DNA of 64,000 bases from Collinsella aerofaciens. Its GTDB lineage: Bacteria > Actinomycetota > Coriobacteriia > Coriobacteriales > Coriobacteriaceae. The notes beneath the pieces were generated by a model that was not told the origin of the DNA, did no database searches, and worked only from the letters and a program-made list of their open reading frames with translations. This document shows positions 16,998-25,193 of the stretch, piece after piece. The stretch is from the NCBI RefSeq assembly GCF_902364945.1, contig NZ_CABJFS010000003.1:124001-188000 (forward strand). The letters are read 5' to 3'. The position numbers and the translations under genes were made by a program. The first letter of the stretch is position 1. Each line of letters opens with the position of its first letter.

Positions 16998-17119
16998 GTA
17001 CAGGTTTTTGTATCTTTCGACAGACGACATTATACGAGCAATCAATCAGCGTTTGCCCAGATTACGCAAAATGTACTGCTAGTAGGTACATCTCCATACC
17101 CCTCTACAAAAACCTGTAC
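16998..17119 (-). promoter_or_regulatory. Promoter region of the polysaccharide operon, bracketed by an inverted repeat
   Basis: A perfect 15-base inverted repeat, GTACAGGTTTTTGTA at 16998-17012 and its complement at 17105-17119, encloses about 92 bases. Inside, on the - strand, lies a consensus -10 box TATAAT (17029-17034) with only a weak -35. The downstream repeat copy falls about 17 bases past the -10, so it is probably transcribed; the upstream copy lies about 70 bases ahead. This fits a pair of regulator sites, one of which could also form part of an RNA signal. Confidence 0.55.
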
Positions 17120-17138
17120 CTTTTTGTGCAACAAAAAA

Positions 17139-17157
17139 AGCCGCTCAACCAGCGGCT
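17139..17157. terminator. Bidirectional intrinsic terminator between thrS and loaP
   Basis: Stem AGCCGCT, 5-base loop, AGCGGCT, with seven As before it and four Ts after, so it can work in both directions. It is the second of two tandem terminators that insulate the polysaccharide operon from thrS. Confidence 0.7.
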
Positions 17158-17181
17158 TTTCTAATTTTGACATGAAAAAAA

Positions 17182-17208
17182 GGCGACCGCCCTTTGTGGA
17201 CGGTCGCC
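17182..17208 (-). terminator. thrS intrinsic terminator
   Basis: An 8-bp stem (GGCGACCG with CGGTCGCC) is followed on the - strand by a run of seven Ts. It lies about 25 bases after the thrS stop. Confidence 0.85.
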
Positions 17209-17233
17209 TTTGTTAATTGTTGTGAAGCTTGCC

Positions 17234-18997
17234 TTAGGCGCGAGTCTTGATCTCCTCGGTCACCTTGGCAACAAACTCATCAACGCTCATCTGAACGGTC
17301 TCGTTGGAGCGATCGCGGACGGAGATGTTGCCGGCCTCGACCTCCTTCTCGCCCAGGATGAGCATGTAGGGCACGCGGTCGATGCTGCGGGCCTCGCGGA
17401 TCTTGTAGCCGATCTTCTCGTCGCGGTCGTCGCAGACCACGCGAATGCCGGCCTCCTCCAGCTTGGCGCACACCTCGTGAGCGTAGTCGCGGCTCTTCTC
17501 GGAGACGGGAAGCGCCTTGACCTGCACGGGAGCCAGCCAGGTGGGGAACTTACCCGCAAAGTGCTCAATCAGAATACCGATGAAGCGCTCGATGGAGCCA
17601 AAGCATACGCGGTGCAGCATGATGGGGCGCTTCTTGGTGCCGTCGGCGTCCACGTACTCCAGGTCAAAGTTGAGCGGCATCTGGAAGTCGAGCTGCACGG
17701 TACCGCACTGCCAGGTACGGCCGAGCGAGTCCTCCAGGTGGAAGTCGATCTTGGGGCCATAGAAGGCGCCGTCGCCCTCGTTGACCTCGTAGTCCATGCC
17801 CAGCTTCTCCAGAGCGGTGCGCAGACCCTCCTCGGCGCGAGCCCAGTCCTCGTCGGAACCCATGGAGTCCTCGGGGCGTGTGGACAGCTCAACGTGGTAC
17901 TTAAAGCCAAACTTCTGGTACACGGAGTCGATGAGGTTGACCACGCCCACGATCTCGTCGGTCAGCTGGTCGGGACGCACAAACAGGTGGGCGTCGTCCT
18001 GGTTAAAGCAGCGAACGCGGAACAGACCGTGCAGGGCGCCGCGCAGCTCGTGGCGGTGCACCAGGCCAATCTCGCCGGCGCGAATGGGCAGCTCGCGGTA
18101 GGAATGCGGCTTGGAGGCGTACACCAGCACGCCGCCCGGGCAGTTCATGGGCTTAATGCAGTACTCTTCGTCGTCGATGACGGTGGAGTACATGTTGTCC
18201 TTGTAGTGGTCCCAGTGGCCCGAGGTCTTCCACAGCTGCTTGTTCATGATGAGCGGCGTGGAGATCTCCACGTAGCCGGCCTTGTGGTGAATCTCGCGCC
18301 AGTAGTCCAGCAGCGTGTTCTTAAGGATCATGCCGTTGGGCAGGAAGAACGGGAAGCCGGGGGCCTCGTCGCGCATCATAAAGAGGTCCATCTCGCGGCC
18401 GATCTTGCGGTGGTCGCGCTTCTTGGCCTCCTCCAGCATGTGCATGTGCTCGTCGAGCTCCTCCTTGGTGGCAAAGGCGACGCCGTTGATGCGGGTGAGC
18501 ATCTTGTTGTCCTTGTCGCCCTTCCAGTAGGCGCCCGAGACGCCAGTGAGCTTAAAGGCCTTGAGCGCCTTGGTGTAGCAGATGTGGGGGCCGACGCACA
18601 TGTCGATGTAGTCGCCCTGCTGGTAGAAGGTGATGCGGGCGTCGTCGTCCAGGTCGCCGATGTGCTCGACCTTGTACTTCTCGCCGCGCTCCTCCATAAG
18701 GGCGATGGCCTCGGCGCGGGGCTTCTCGTATACGGTGAACTTGAGGTTCTCCTTGACGATCTTTTTCATCTCGGCCTCGATCGCGGGGAAATCGTCCTCG
18801 CTGATCTTGACGCCCTCGGGCAGGTCGACGTCGTAGTAGAAGCCGTTGTCGGTCGCGGGGCCGTAGGCAAAGTCGGCCTGGGGGTACAGGCGCTTGATGG
18901 CCTGCGCCATGATGTGCGCGGCGGAGTGGCGGATGACGTGCGTGACCTCGTCCTGCGGGAGCTCGGCCACCGAACCGTCATTGTAGAGTGCCTTCAT
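17234..18997 (-). CDS. thrS: Threonine--tRNA ligase
   Basis: It charges tRNA-Thr in the cytoplasm. The editing/SAD domain comes first (RHSAAHIMAQAIKRLYP near residue 22, CVGPH later). The class II catalytic core follows with MNCPGG, RHELRGALHGLFRVRCFNQDDAH and LHRVCFGSIERFIG, then the anticodon-binding domain (PVSEKSRDYAHEV). I start it at 18997 (GGAG about ten bases upstream). The 587-residue product lacks almost all of the N-terminal TGS domain found in the usual ~640-residue enzyme. No extra coding sequence for TGS lies upstream in frame. I see no T-box leader. Confidence 0.95.
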   Translation of the reverse strand: MKALYNDGSVAELPQDEVTHVIRHSAAHIMAQAIKRLYPQADFAYGPATDNGFYYDVDLPEGVKISEDDFPAIEAEMKKIVKENLKFTVYEKPRAEAIALMEERGEKYKVEHIGDLDDDARITFYQQGDYIDMCVGPHICYTKALKAFKLTGVSGAYWKGDKDNKMLTRINGVAFATKEELDEHMHMLEEAKKRDHRKIGREMDLFMMRDEAPGFPFFLPNGMILKNTLLDYWREIHHKAGYVEISTPLIMNKQLWKTSGHWDHYKDNMYSTVIDDEEYCIKPMNCPGGVLVYASKPHSYRELPIRAGEIGLVHRHELRGALHGLFRVRCFNQDDAHLFVRPDQLTDEIVGVVNLIDSVYQKFGFKYHVELSTRPEDSMGSDEDWARAEEGLRTALEKLGMDYEVNEGDGAFYGPKIDFHLEDSLGRTWQCGTVQLDFQMPLNFDLEYVDADGTKKRPIMLHRVCFGSIERFIGILIEHFAGKFPTWLAPVQVKALPVSEKSRDYAHEVCAKLEEAGIRVVCDDRDEKIGYKIREARSIDRVPYMLILGEKEVEAGNISVRDRSNETVQMSVDEFVAKVTEEIKTRA

Positions 18998-19258
18998 GGG
19001 TATGTTTTCTCCTCTCGGATGCCTGATGCAAGTGCGTGCGATGCGCTCGGCGTTTTTGACTTGCATCATTATAGGCAGGTTGCCTTGGTATACAAGCGCC
19101 CGCCGCACCTTAATGGCACGGCGGGCGATTTTCTACGCATGCTTCATCGTGTGGGGTGGGGTGTGGGGCGCGCGTGGCTTGCGGCGTGCCCGTGACGCGT
19201 GGCGGTTGCGCGGGACGCGCGGTGCCCGTGGCTTGCGGCCGGCCCGGCGATGGATGCG

Positions 19259-19690
19259 TTACTGGATGCGAGTTCGGCAGTAGGGGCAGACCTTCCAGTG
19301 CGCATCGAGCGGGCGATGGCAGCTGGGGCACACGTTGCGAACCTGCGTATCGCACACCGGGCAGACGACGAAATCCTTCTCGATGGGCGCGCCGCACTGC
19401 GGGCAGGTGCCGTACTGGGCAAGCTGGCGCTCGCGCAGGGCCATGTCCAGCTCCTGCTCCTCGCGGTCAGACGCGTAGGAGTACGGACGCAGGACCAGGT
19501 AGGCAATGAGGCCCACAAACGGGATGAGGGCGATGATGCCCCATGCCACGTAGGCGCTGGCGCCGCGGCGGCGAGCGTCGATGAACACATAGACGACCGA
19601 CAGCACATACAGGGCGATGATAAAGCCAACGAAGGCATAGACGACGCCCATAAGCTGCGGCGACATGAGCTCGGAGATGTACTTGGACAT
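19259..19690 (-). CDS. Two-helix membrane protein with a C-terminal double zinc ribbon
   Basis: The protein is 143 residues. Two hydrophobic helices (about 13-35 and 47-67) are followed by a linker and two zinc-ribbon pairs: CPQCGAPIEKDFVVCPVC and CPSCHRPLDAHWKVCPYC. The ribbons should face the cytoplasm. Small proteins of this layout are common in Coriobacteriia and other actinobacteria, and the function is not known to me. It is monocistronic, next to thrS, and the motif array at 19791-20167 begins 100 bases upstream of its start. Confidence 0.8.
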   Translation of the reverse strand: MSKYISELMSPQLMGVVYAFVGFIIALYVLSVVYVFIDARRRGASAYVAWGIIALIPFVGLIAYLVLRPYSYASDREEQELDMALRERQLAQYGTCPQCGAPIEKDFVVCPVCDTQVRNVCPSCHRPLDAHWKVCPYCRTRIQ

Positions 19691-19790
19691 TACGGGTACC
19701 TTTCGGGATATTTACAGTCCGGTCAAGTTTACCACGGGGTTTGTTTATATGGGACCACGGCTAGGGGCGGGGCTGGCGCGGACACAAACA

Positions 19791-20167
19791 TCTCAATCTG
19801 TAACATCTAGAACCCAAATCATCAGCTAGCTGTTACAGATCAAGACGTAGAAAACCGTCCGAACCGAATGTCTCAATCTGTAACAGTTACCCGGCAAAAA
19901 CAGGTCTAACTGTTACAGATTGAGACATTCGAAACCGACTGATAGGTTCATCTCAATCTGTAACATCTAGACCCCAAAACGGTCACTAGATGTTACAGAT
20001 CGAGACAGAAAATCTCTCCCTGACTTTAAATCTCAATCTGTAACACATAGGACCGATTTTCCCCTCTTACTGTTACAGATCGAGACAAACAGAGGGCCCG
20101 CCTGGCAAACGTCTCGATCTGTAACATCTGGGACCCAACCCTTCTGCTTACTGTTACAGAACGAGAC
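19791..20167. repeat. Array of ten alternating inverted copies of a 15-bp motif
   Basis: Five 56-base units start at 19791, 19871, 19951, 20031 and 20112. Each begins TCTCAATCTGTAACA and ends with its complement TGTTACAGATCGAGA. The 24-26 bases inside each unit and the 24-25 bases between units are not conserved. The motif thus recurs about every 40 bp in alternating direction, roughly four helical turns. Changes are few: TCTCG in unit 5, CAAGAC in unit 1, GAACG at the end of unit 5. There is no coding content and no cas gene. A multi-site protein-binding array or a series of transcribed hairpins would fit. Confidence 0.9.
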
Positions 20168-20290
20168 AAAACTCTGACACCAGGGCGGCAAACGAGGTTA
20201 TCAACGTTACCGAGTCTCCCCTCGCCTGCCGTTGGCGGGTGTTGCGGGGCTGTTCGCCGCATTGCCGCTGCACTGAGGGCGTGCAGACCG

Positions 20291-20318
20291 TAGGATAGTC
20301 CTATTGACGGCCTGTCAA
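20291..20318. promoter_or_regulatory. Two adjacent palindromes ahead of the GlpA-like operon
   Basis: TAGGATAGTCCTA (20291-20303) is directly followed by TTGACGGCCTGTCAA (20304-20318). They lie just upstream of GGGAGG and the GTG start at 20336, so they are placed like an operator or a start-site hairpin. No regulator gene is adjacent. Confidence 0.4.
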
Positions 20319-20335
20319 CTCGTCTGGGAGGCACC

Positions 20336-21793
20336 GTGGCAGAAACGTTAGATATCGCAATTGTGGGCGCGGGCATTACCGGGTGCGCCATCGCGCGGCA
20401 GCTTGCGCGGTTTGACTTGTCCATTTGTGTGGTCGAGGCGGCCAACGATATCGCGCTGGGCGCGTCGAAGGCCAACGGCGGCCTGGTGCACGCCGGCTAC
20501 GATCCGACGCCGGGCACGGTAAAGGCGCAGGTCAACGCCCGTGGTTGCGAGCTATATGGCACGTGGGCCCAGGAGCTAGGCTTTTTGTTTCGCCGCACCG
20601 GGTCGATGGTGCTAGGCTTTAACGACGAGGACCGAGCGCACCTGGAGCAGCTGCGCCAGAATGGCCTTGCCAACGGCGTGCCCGAGCTGGCGATCATTGG
20701 CCCCGAGCGCATCCACGAGCTGGAGCCGCGCGCGAGTGCTAAGGCGACGTGCGCGTTGTGGTGCCCTTCGACCGGTTACGTCGACCCGTTTGAGGTCGCC
20801 ATCGCCGCGCTAGAAAACGCCGTTGCCAACGGCGTGACGTTTATGCGCTCCGCGCCGGTGGAAGCCATTGAAGTTGCCGGCTCGGATGACGGAGCCGCGT
20901 GCTTTACGCTGGTGACGCCCGCCGGCGACGTGCGCTGCCGTTACCTGATCAACGCCGCGGGCAACGGGGCCGCGGACATCTCGCATATGGCCGGCGCCGA
21001 GGAGTTCCAGATGGTCTGGCGCCAGGGCAACATTGTGGTGCTGGACAAGGAGCCGCGTGCGCTCATGCCGCTCTACCCCGTTCCCACGCCAGTTTCCAAA
21101 GGCGTCATCGTGACGGGGACCGTTCATGGCAACACCGTGATTACCGCGACCGCCGCCGTGCGCGAGCCAGGTGATACACAGACCTACGCTACCGATGTCG
21201 ACGCGCTCCTGACCGGAGCGCGCAAGCTGGTGCCCGATCTGGACACGCGTCGCGTGGTGCGCGCATTTGCCGGCGGGCGTCCGGTCATTAAGGGGACGAA
21301 CGACTTTTTTATTGGGCAGTCGGCCGTGGTACCAGGCCTGTTCCAGGCTGCGGGCATTCAGTCGCCGGGCGTAGCGAGCGCGCCGGCCATTGCCGAGCGC
21401 ATGGAGCACGTGATGCGCGAGGCGGGCGTTGCCCTGCATGAACGGAACGATTGGGACCCGATTCGCCGCGCGCCGGACGATTTTGACCGTGCACCGCTCG
21501 CGCGCAAGAAAGAGCTCATTGAGTTCGATCCCGCGTGGGGGCAGATCGTCTGCCGCTGCGAAACGGTGTCCGAAGCCGAAATCGTGGCCGCGATTCGAAG
21601 CCGCCCGGGCGCGGTTTCGGTCGAGGGCGTCAAGCGCCGCTGCCGCGCCGGCATGGGTCGGTGCCAGAGCGGATTTTGTCAGAGCCGCGTGATGGCAATC
21701 CTGGCGCGCGAGTTGGGCTGCGAGCCCAGCGAAGTGCTGTTGGAGGATGCCGGTTCTTGGCTTGTCGAGGGACCGCTGAAGGGGGTGCACTAG
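20336..21793 (+). CDS. FAD-dependent oxidoreductase, GlpA-like (anaerobic glycerol-3-phosphate dehydrogenase type)
   Basis: The 485-residue protein opens with a dinucleotide-binding motif (DIAIVGAGITGCAIARQLA), and GLVHAGYDPTPGT follows in the DAO-type FAD domain. The C-terminus carries a BFD-like 2Fe-2S domain: CRCETVSEAEI, then RRCRAGMGRCQSGFC. This layout is that of GlpA and related enzymes that oxidise glycerol-3-phosphate or a hydroxy-acid and pass electrons to a partner. The GTG start has GGGAGG upstream. It heads a three-gene operon with the next two genes, a common trio in anaerobes. Without glpK or glpF nearby the substrate stays open. Confidence 0.82.
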   Translation: MAETLDIAIVGAGITGCAIARQLARFDLSICVVEAANDIALGASKANGGLVHAGYDPTPGTVKAQVNARGCELYGTWAQELGFLFRRTGSMVLGFNDEDRAHLEQLRQNGLANGVPELAIIGPERIHELEPRASAKATCALWCPSTGYVDPFEVAIAALENAVANGVTFMRSAPVEAIEVAGSDDGAACFTLVTPAGDVRCRYLINAAGNGAADISHMAGAEEFQMVWRQGNIVVLDKEPRALMPLYPVPTPVSKGVIVTGTVHGNTVITATAAVREPGDTQTYATDVDALLTGARKLVPDLDTRRVVRAFAGGRPVIKGTNDFFIGQSAVVPGLFQAAGIQSPGVASAPAIAERMEHVMREAGVALHERNDWDPIRRAPDDFDRAPLARKKELIEFDPAWGQIVCRCETVSEAEIVAAIRSRPGAVSVEGVKRRCRAGMGRCQSGFCQSRVMAILARELGCEPSEVLLEDAGSWLVEGPLKGVH

Positions 21794-21794
21794 G

Positions 21795-23195
21795 ATGGCG
21801 ACGTCTGATATGCTCGACGAACGCGAGGAGGCCGGAACTGCAGCGTCGGTACCGACGCAGGCCTTCGACGTGGTCGTCATCGGCGGCGGACCTGCTGGCA
21901 TGGCGGCTGCGCTTGCCGCACATAATGCCGGCGCCCACGTGGCCATCGTGGAGCGCGAGCGGCATCTAGGAGGAATCCTCCGCCAGTGCATCCACCCCGG
22001 TTTTGGCCTTTCGCACTTTAAGCAGGAGCTCACCGGTCCCGAGTACGCGCAGCGCTTTATCGACCAGGTGCGCGCGACCGACATTGCGCTGTTCCTGGGC
22101 AGCATGGTGCTTGGGATTGATTCGGGCGAGGGTGCGGCCGCGAGCGCGTCGGGCGTGGACGAAACCGCAGGAGATGCCGCAGTCCATACCGTCACGCTCA
22201 TGAGCCGTACCGGCATGCTGCAGCTCACCGGACGCGCGGTCGTCCTTGCCATGGGGTGCCGCGAGCGCACGCGCAGCGAGATCAAGATCCCTGGCAGCCG
22301 CCCCGCCGGTGTGTTTACGGCCGGCTTGGCGCAGCGATACATCAATATCGAAAACCTCAAGCCCGGCTCACGCGCCATCATTTTGGGCTCGGGCGACATC
22401 GGGCTGATCATGGCGCGCCGCTGCACGCTCGAGGGGATTTCTGTCGAGGGCGTGTACGAGCTCATGCCGTACGCCAACGGTCTGCGCCGCAACGTCAAGA
22501 ACTGCCTGGACGACTTTGGCATTCCGCTGCATCTGTCTACCACGGTCACGCGCGTGATCGGACACGACCGCGTGGAGGCCGTCGAGGTGAGTCGGGTCGA
22601 CGAGAGCCTGGCGCCCATTCCGGGAACCGAGCGCGTTGTTCCGTGCGACACGCTGCTACTTTCGGTGGGTTTGATTCCCGAAAACGAGCTTTCGGTGGGC
22701 GCGGGCGTTGAGCTTGACCCACGCACGCGCGGCGCCATAGTGGACCAGAGCCTGCAAACGGGCGTGCCGGGCATCTTTGCCTGCGGCAACGTACTGCACG
22801 TGCACGACCTGGCAGACAACGTGACGACCGAATCCGAGCGTGCCGGTGCGTCTGCGGCGACGTACGCGCTGGGTGGCGGCTCTGAGTCCAACGTGGACGC
22901 TGCGGGCCCGGGCTGTCAGCTCACGGTCTCCCCCGCCGGCATCGCAGGCTACGCGCTGCCGGGACGCATTACGGCTGTGGCACTCACCAAACTCAACTTC
23001 CGCGTGCGCCGACCGGTCGACGCCGCCCGCGTGCGCATTCTGGCAGGCGACGAGGAACTGTTTGCAGGCAAGGTCCGCGCGTTTAAACCGAGCGTCATGG
23101 AAAGCTTCCCGCTGCCGGCAAGGGTGATTCAGCGCGCACTCGACCAGGGTGTTAGCGAGATTGTCCTGTCCGTCGATCCCGTTGAGGAGGCATAA
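21795..23195 (+). CDS. FAD-dependent pyridine-nucleotide oxidoreductase (partner of the GlpA-like protein)
   Basis: The 466-residue protein has an N-terminal FAD motif (VVVIGGGPAGMAAALAAHNAG) at about 27-47. A second nucleotide-binding motif in the middle (AIILGSGDIGLIMARR) fits NAD(P)H. ACGNVLHVHDLADNVTTES is the closing flavin site. It most likely links the GlpA-like dehydrogenase to NAD(P) or a quinone. It starts one base after the upstream stop. It resembles the GlpB-position gene of the trio but belongs to the Pyr_redox_2 class. Confidence 0.82.
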   Translation: MATSDMLDEREEAGTAASVPTQAFDVVVIGGGPAGMAAALAAHNAGAHVAIVERERHLGGILRQCIHPGFGLSHFKQELTGPEYAQRFIDQVRATDIALFLGSMVLGIDSGEGAAASASGVDETAGDAAVHTVTLMSRTGMLQLTGRAVVLAMGCRERTRSEIKIPGSRPAGVFTAGLAQRYINIENLKPGSRAIILGSGDIGLIMARRCTLEGISVEGVYELMPYANGLRRNVKNCLDDFGIPLHLSTTVTRVIGHDRVEAVEVSRVDESLAPIPGTERVVPCDTLLLSVGLIPENELSVGAGVELDPRTRGAIVDQSLQTGVPGIFACGNVLHVHDLADNVTTESERAGASAATYALGGGSESNVDAAGPGCQLTVSPAGIAGYALPGRITAVALTKLNFRVRRPVDAARVRILAGDEELFAGKVRAFKPSVMESFPLPARVIQRALDQGVSEIVLSVDPVEEA

Positions 23196-23199
23196 GGCC

Positions 23200-23592
23200 A
23201 TGAGCACAAACACGATCGAGACGCTGCAGTTCAACTGCACCACCTGCCCATCCGAGTGCCTCCTGACCGTAGAGGTGGAGCGTGACGCAGACGGCGCCGT
23301 GGTAGAGGTGCACTCCGTGACCGGCAACAGATGCCCGCGCGGTGATAAGTTCGCACATCAGGAGCTCACCTGCCCTATGCGCGTGCTCACGACGACCGTG
23401 GCCGTATCCGGCGGCGACGAAGCCCTACTCCCCGTCCGCACGGCCGAAGCCATCCCGCTAGAACTCCACGCCCAGGCCATGGACCTCATCCGCGGCGTGG
23501 TCGTCGAGGCCCCCATCCGCATGGGCGACGTAGTCTTACCCAACCTCCTAGACACCGGTATCGACCTCATCGCCAGCATGGACATCGAGTAG
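23200..23592 (+). CDS. DUF1667 protein
   Basis: The 130-residue protein carries a Cys-rich N-terminus (FNCTTCPSECLLTVEVE, then GNRCPRGDKFAHQELTCPMR), the DUF1667 pattern. The four conserved cysteines suggest a metal or Fe-S site. It is the third gene of the GlpA-like operon, where this family is typically found, and may carry electrons between the two flavoproteins. The start at 23200 lies just after the AGGAGG of the previous gene's end. Confidence 0.85.
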   Translation: MSTNTIETLQFNCTTCPSECLLTVEVERDADGAVVEVHSVTGNRCPRGDKFAHQELTCPMRVLTTTVAVSGGDEALLPVRTAEAIPLELHAQAMDLIRGVVVEAPIRMGDVVLPNLLDTGIDLIASMDIE

Positions 23593-23648
23593 CTAATTTA
23601 GGACGGGGCTCTTTTAGCTACCCCGCCATCCACCCAGTCCCACCTCAA

Positions 23649-23711
23649 TTGCGATGAAATAGTTCCTGATTTCCGCCAAAACCCCGGCATCCAGGAACCA
23701 TTCCACCGCAA
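23649..23711. repeat. Intergenic hairpin, TTGCGGTGA family, copy 1
   Basis: Imperfect 20-base arms (23649-23668 and 23692-23711; three mismatches) start TTGCGATGAAATAG and end CACCGCAA. It belongs to the same family as 25415-25478, 37783-37857 and 63238-63306, and this is the most decayed copy. It follows the DUF1667 gene and may act as its terminator, though no T-run follows. Confidence 0.7.
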
Positions 23712-23756
23712 CTATCCTTGGAATTGGTATTTAGCTTGTGCCTGCTTTAGTGCCAA

Positions 23757-23914
23757 TTCAAAACTATGCCGGATTACGGGGCTGATTCGGAGACCCCCAT
23801 CCATACCGGCAATTTTCGATTTTTGATAACCCGTCTACCTGCGGTTTTAATTTCGCAATTTTTCCCATGGTCAAGCAATACAGGTCCAGCCCCGTAATCC
23901 GCCATAGTTTTGAA
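23757..23914. repeat. Long inverted-repeat element with a conserved core, copy 1
   Basis: 28-base arms at 23757-23784 and 23887-23914 (nearly perfect, core GGATTACGGGGCTG) enclose about 100 bases. Inside lies TACCTGCGGTTTTAATTTC (23836-23854), which also occurs in the element at 25194-25349. No open frame of note. A small non-autonomous mobile repeat is likely. Confidence 0.7.
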
Positions 23915-23999
23915 ACCAGCCCATTTGGGACGGACCTCTTATGGCTACTTTTACCTATCATTCCGCATGTTGGACGCAGCTAAAATAGCCCGTCGCAAA

Positions 24000-24027
24000 T
24001 TGACTACCCTGGCATTGGGGATACCAT
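24000..24027 (+). promoter_or_regulatory. Candidate promoter of the M24 peptidase gene
   Basis: A TTGACT -35 box (24000-24005) and TACCAT -10 box (24022-24027) are separated by 16 bases, about 28 bases before the ATG. AAAGGATG upstream of the start gives a good ribosome-binding site. Confidence 0.5.
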
Positions 24028-24054
24028 GGTGGCAACCTAGCGAAAGGATGTTTC

Positions 24055-25143
24055 ATGGCACATGTCGATGACCAGCGTGTGGCGCGCGTGCTCGATGCGC
24101 TCGAGGCTCAGCACCCCGGCGCGCAGCTGCTCGTAAACGACCCGTGGTCGATTTATTACCTGACCGGCTTTTATGCCGATATGTTCGAGCGTTTTTGCGG
24201 CGTGCTACTCGTACGCGGTAGAGAGCCCGTAATCTTGGTCAACGCGCTGCATCAGCTGCCCGAGTACGACAACGCCCGCGTCGCCTACCACACCGATACC
24301 GATATCGTGGCCGACGCCATCGCTCGCGAGATCGATCCGATCAAGCCGCTCGGCATCGATACCGTCATGCGCTCCGGCTTTTTGATGCCGCTCATGGAGC
24401 GCCACGCCGCCAGCGAGTTTTTCCTGGGCGACTTTGCCGTCACCGCCGCGCGCACCCACAAGGATGCCGCCGAGCAGGAGCTCATGCGCGTGTCCTCGGC
24501 CGCTAACGACGCCGTGATGGCCGACGCGATCAAGCTCGTTCACGAGGGCGTGACGGAGCGCGAGATTGCCGACCAGATGCTTGGTCTGTATCGCAAGCAC
24601 GACTGCGAGGGCTTCAGCTTTCCGCCGATCGTGAGCTTTGGCGCCAACGCCGGCGACCCGCACCACGAGCCCGACGACACCGTACTCAAGCGCGGCGACG
24701 TAGTGCTGTTCGATATTGGTGGACGCCGCCGCAGCTACTGCTCGGATATGACGCGCACGTTCTTTTGGGGCGAGCCAGACGAAGAGACGGCGCGCATCTA
24801 CGATATCGTGCGCCGCGCCAACGAGGCCGCCGAGGCTCTCATCGCACCGGGCGTGCGCATGTGCGACCTGGACCGTGCCGCGCGCGACGTGATTGAGGAC
24901 GCTGGCTACGGAAAGTACTTTACGCATCGCCTGGGTCACTCGATCGGTCTGCAGGACCATGAACCGGGCGACGTCTCGCTGGTCAACGAGCAGGTCGTAG
25001 AGCCAGGCATGACGTTCTCCATCGAACCGGGCATCTACCTCCCCGGCCGCACCGGCGTCCGCATCGAGGACCTGGCCCTAGTTACCGAGTCCGGCGTCGA
25101 GATCCTCAACGCCTACCCCCACGACCCAGTCCGCCTAGGCTAG
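24055..25143 (+). CDS. Xaa-Pro peptidase, M24 family
   Basis: The 362-residue protein has a creatinase-like N-terminal domain (to about residue 130) and a pita-bread catalytic domain. The five metal ligands can be placed: the Asp in VLFDIGG, the Asp in CSDMTRTF, His in THRLGHSIGLQ, Glu in FSIEPGIY and Glu in RIEDLAL. These bind two metal ions that cleave dipeptides or peptides with proline in the second position. It acts in the cytoplasm on imported peptides. It stands alone between repeat-rich gaps. Confidence 0.9.
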   Translation: MAHVDDQRVARVLDALEAQHPGAQLLVNDPWSIYYLTGFYADMFERFCGVLLVRGREPVILVNALHQLPEYDNARVAYHTDTDIVADAIAREIDPIKPLGIDTVMRSGFLMPLMERHAASEFFLGDFAVTAARTHKDAAEQELMRVSSAANDAVMADAIKLVHEGVTEREIADQMLGLYRKHDCEGFSFPPIVSFGANAGDPHHEPDDTVLKRGDVVLFDIGGRRRSYCSDMTRTFFWGEPDEETARIYDIVRRANEAAEALIAPGVRMCDLDRAARDVIEDAGYGKYFTHRLGHSIGLQDHEPGDVSLVNEQVVEPGMTFSIEPGIYLPGRTGVRIEDLALVTESGVEILNAYPHDPVRLG

Positions 25144-25145
25144 CC

Positions 25146-25178
25146 AATGTGCCAAAGGGACAGCCCCGTTGACACATT
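25146..25178. repeat. GGGACAG-type hairpin, copy 1
   Basis: Arms AATGTGCCAA and TTGACACATT (one mismatch) surround AGGGACAGCCCCG. It sits three bases after the M24 peptidase stop. Similar GGGACAG-bearing hairpins lie at 30025-30103 and 39500-39543. Confidence 0.55.
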
Positions 25179-25193
25179 CCGTTAACGTCGCAC

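Noticed and set aside
17210..19195. Long + strand ORF opposite thrS
   Set aside because: GC-rich antisense shadow. It is Val/Leu/Ala/His-rich with no family pattern, while the other strand is a clear thrS.
19791..20167. CRISPR array
   Set aside because: The conserved units are only 15 bases and alternate in direction, and there are no cas genes or leader. CRISPR repeats are same-direction and usually longer.
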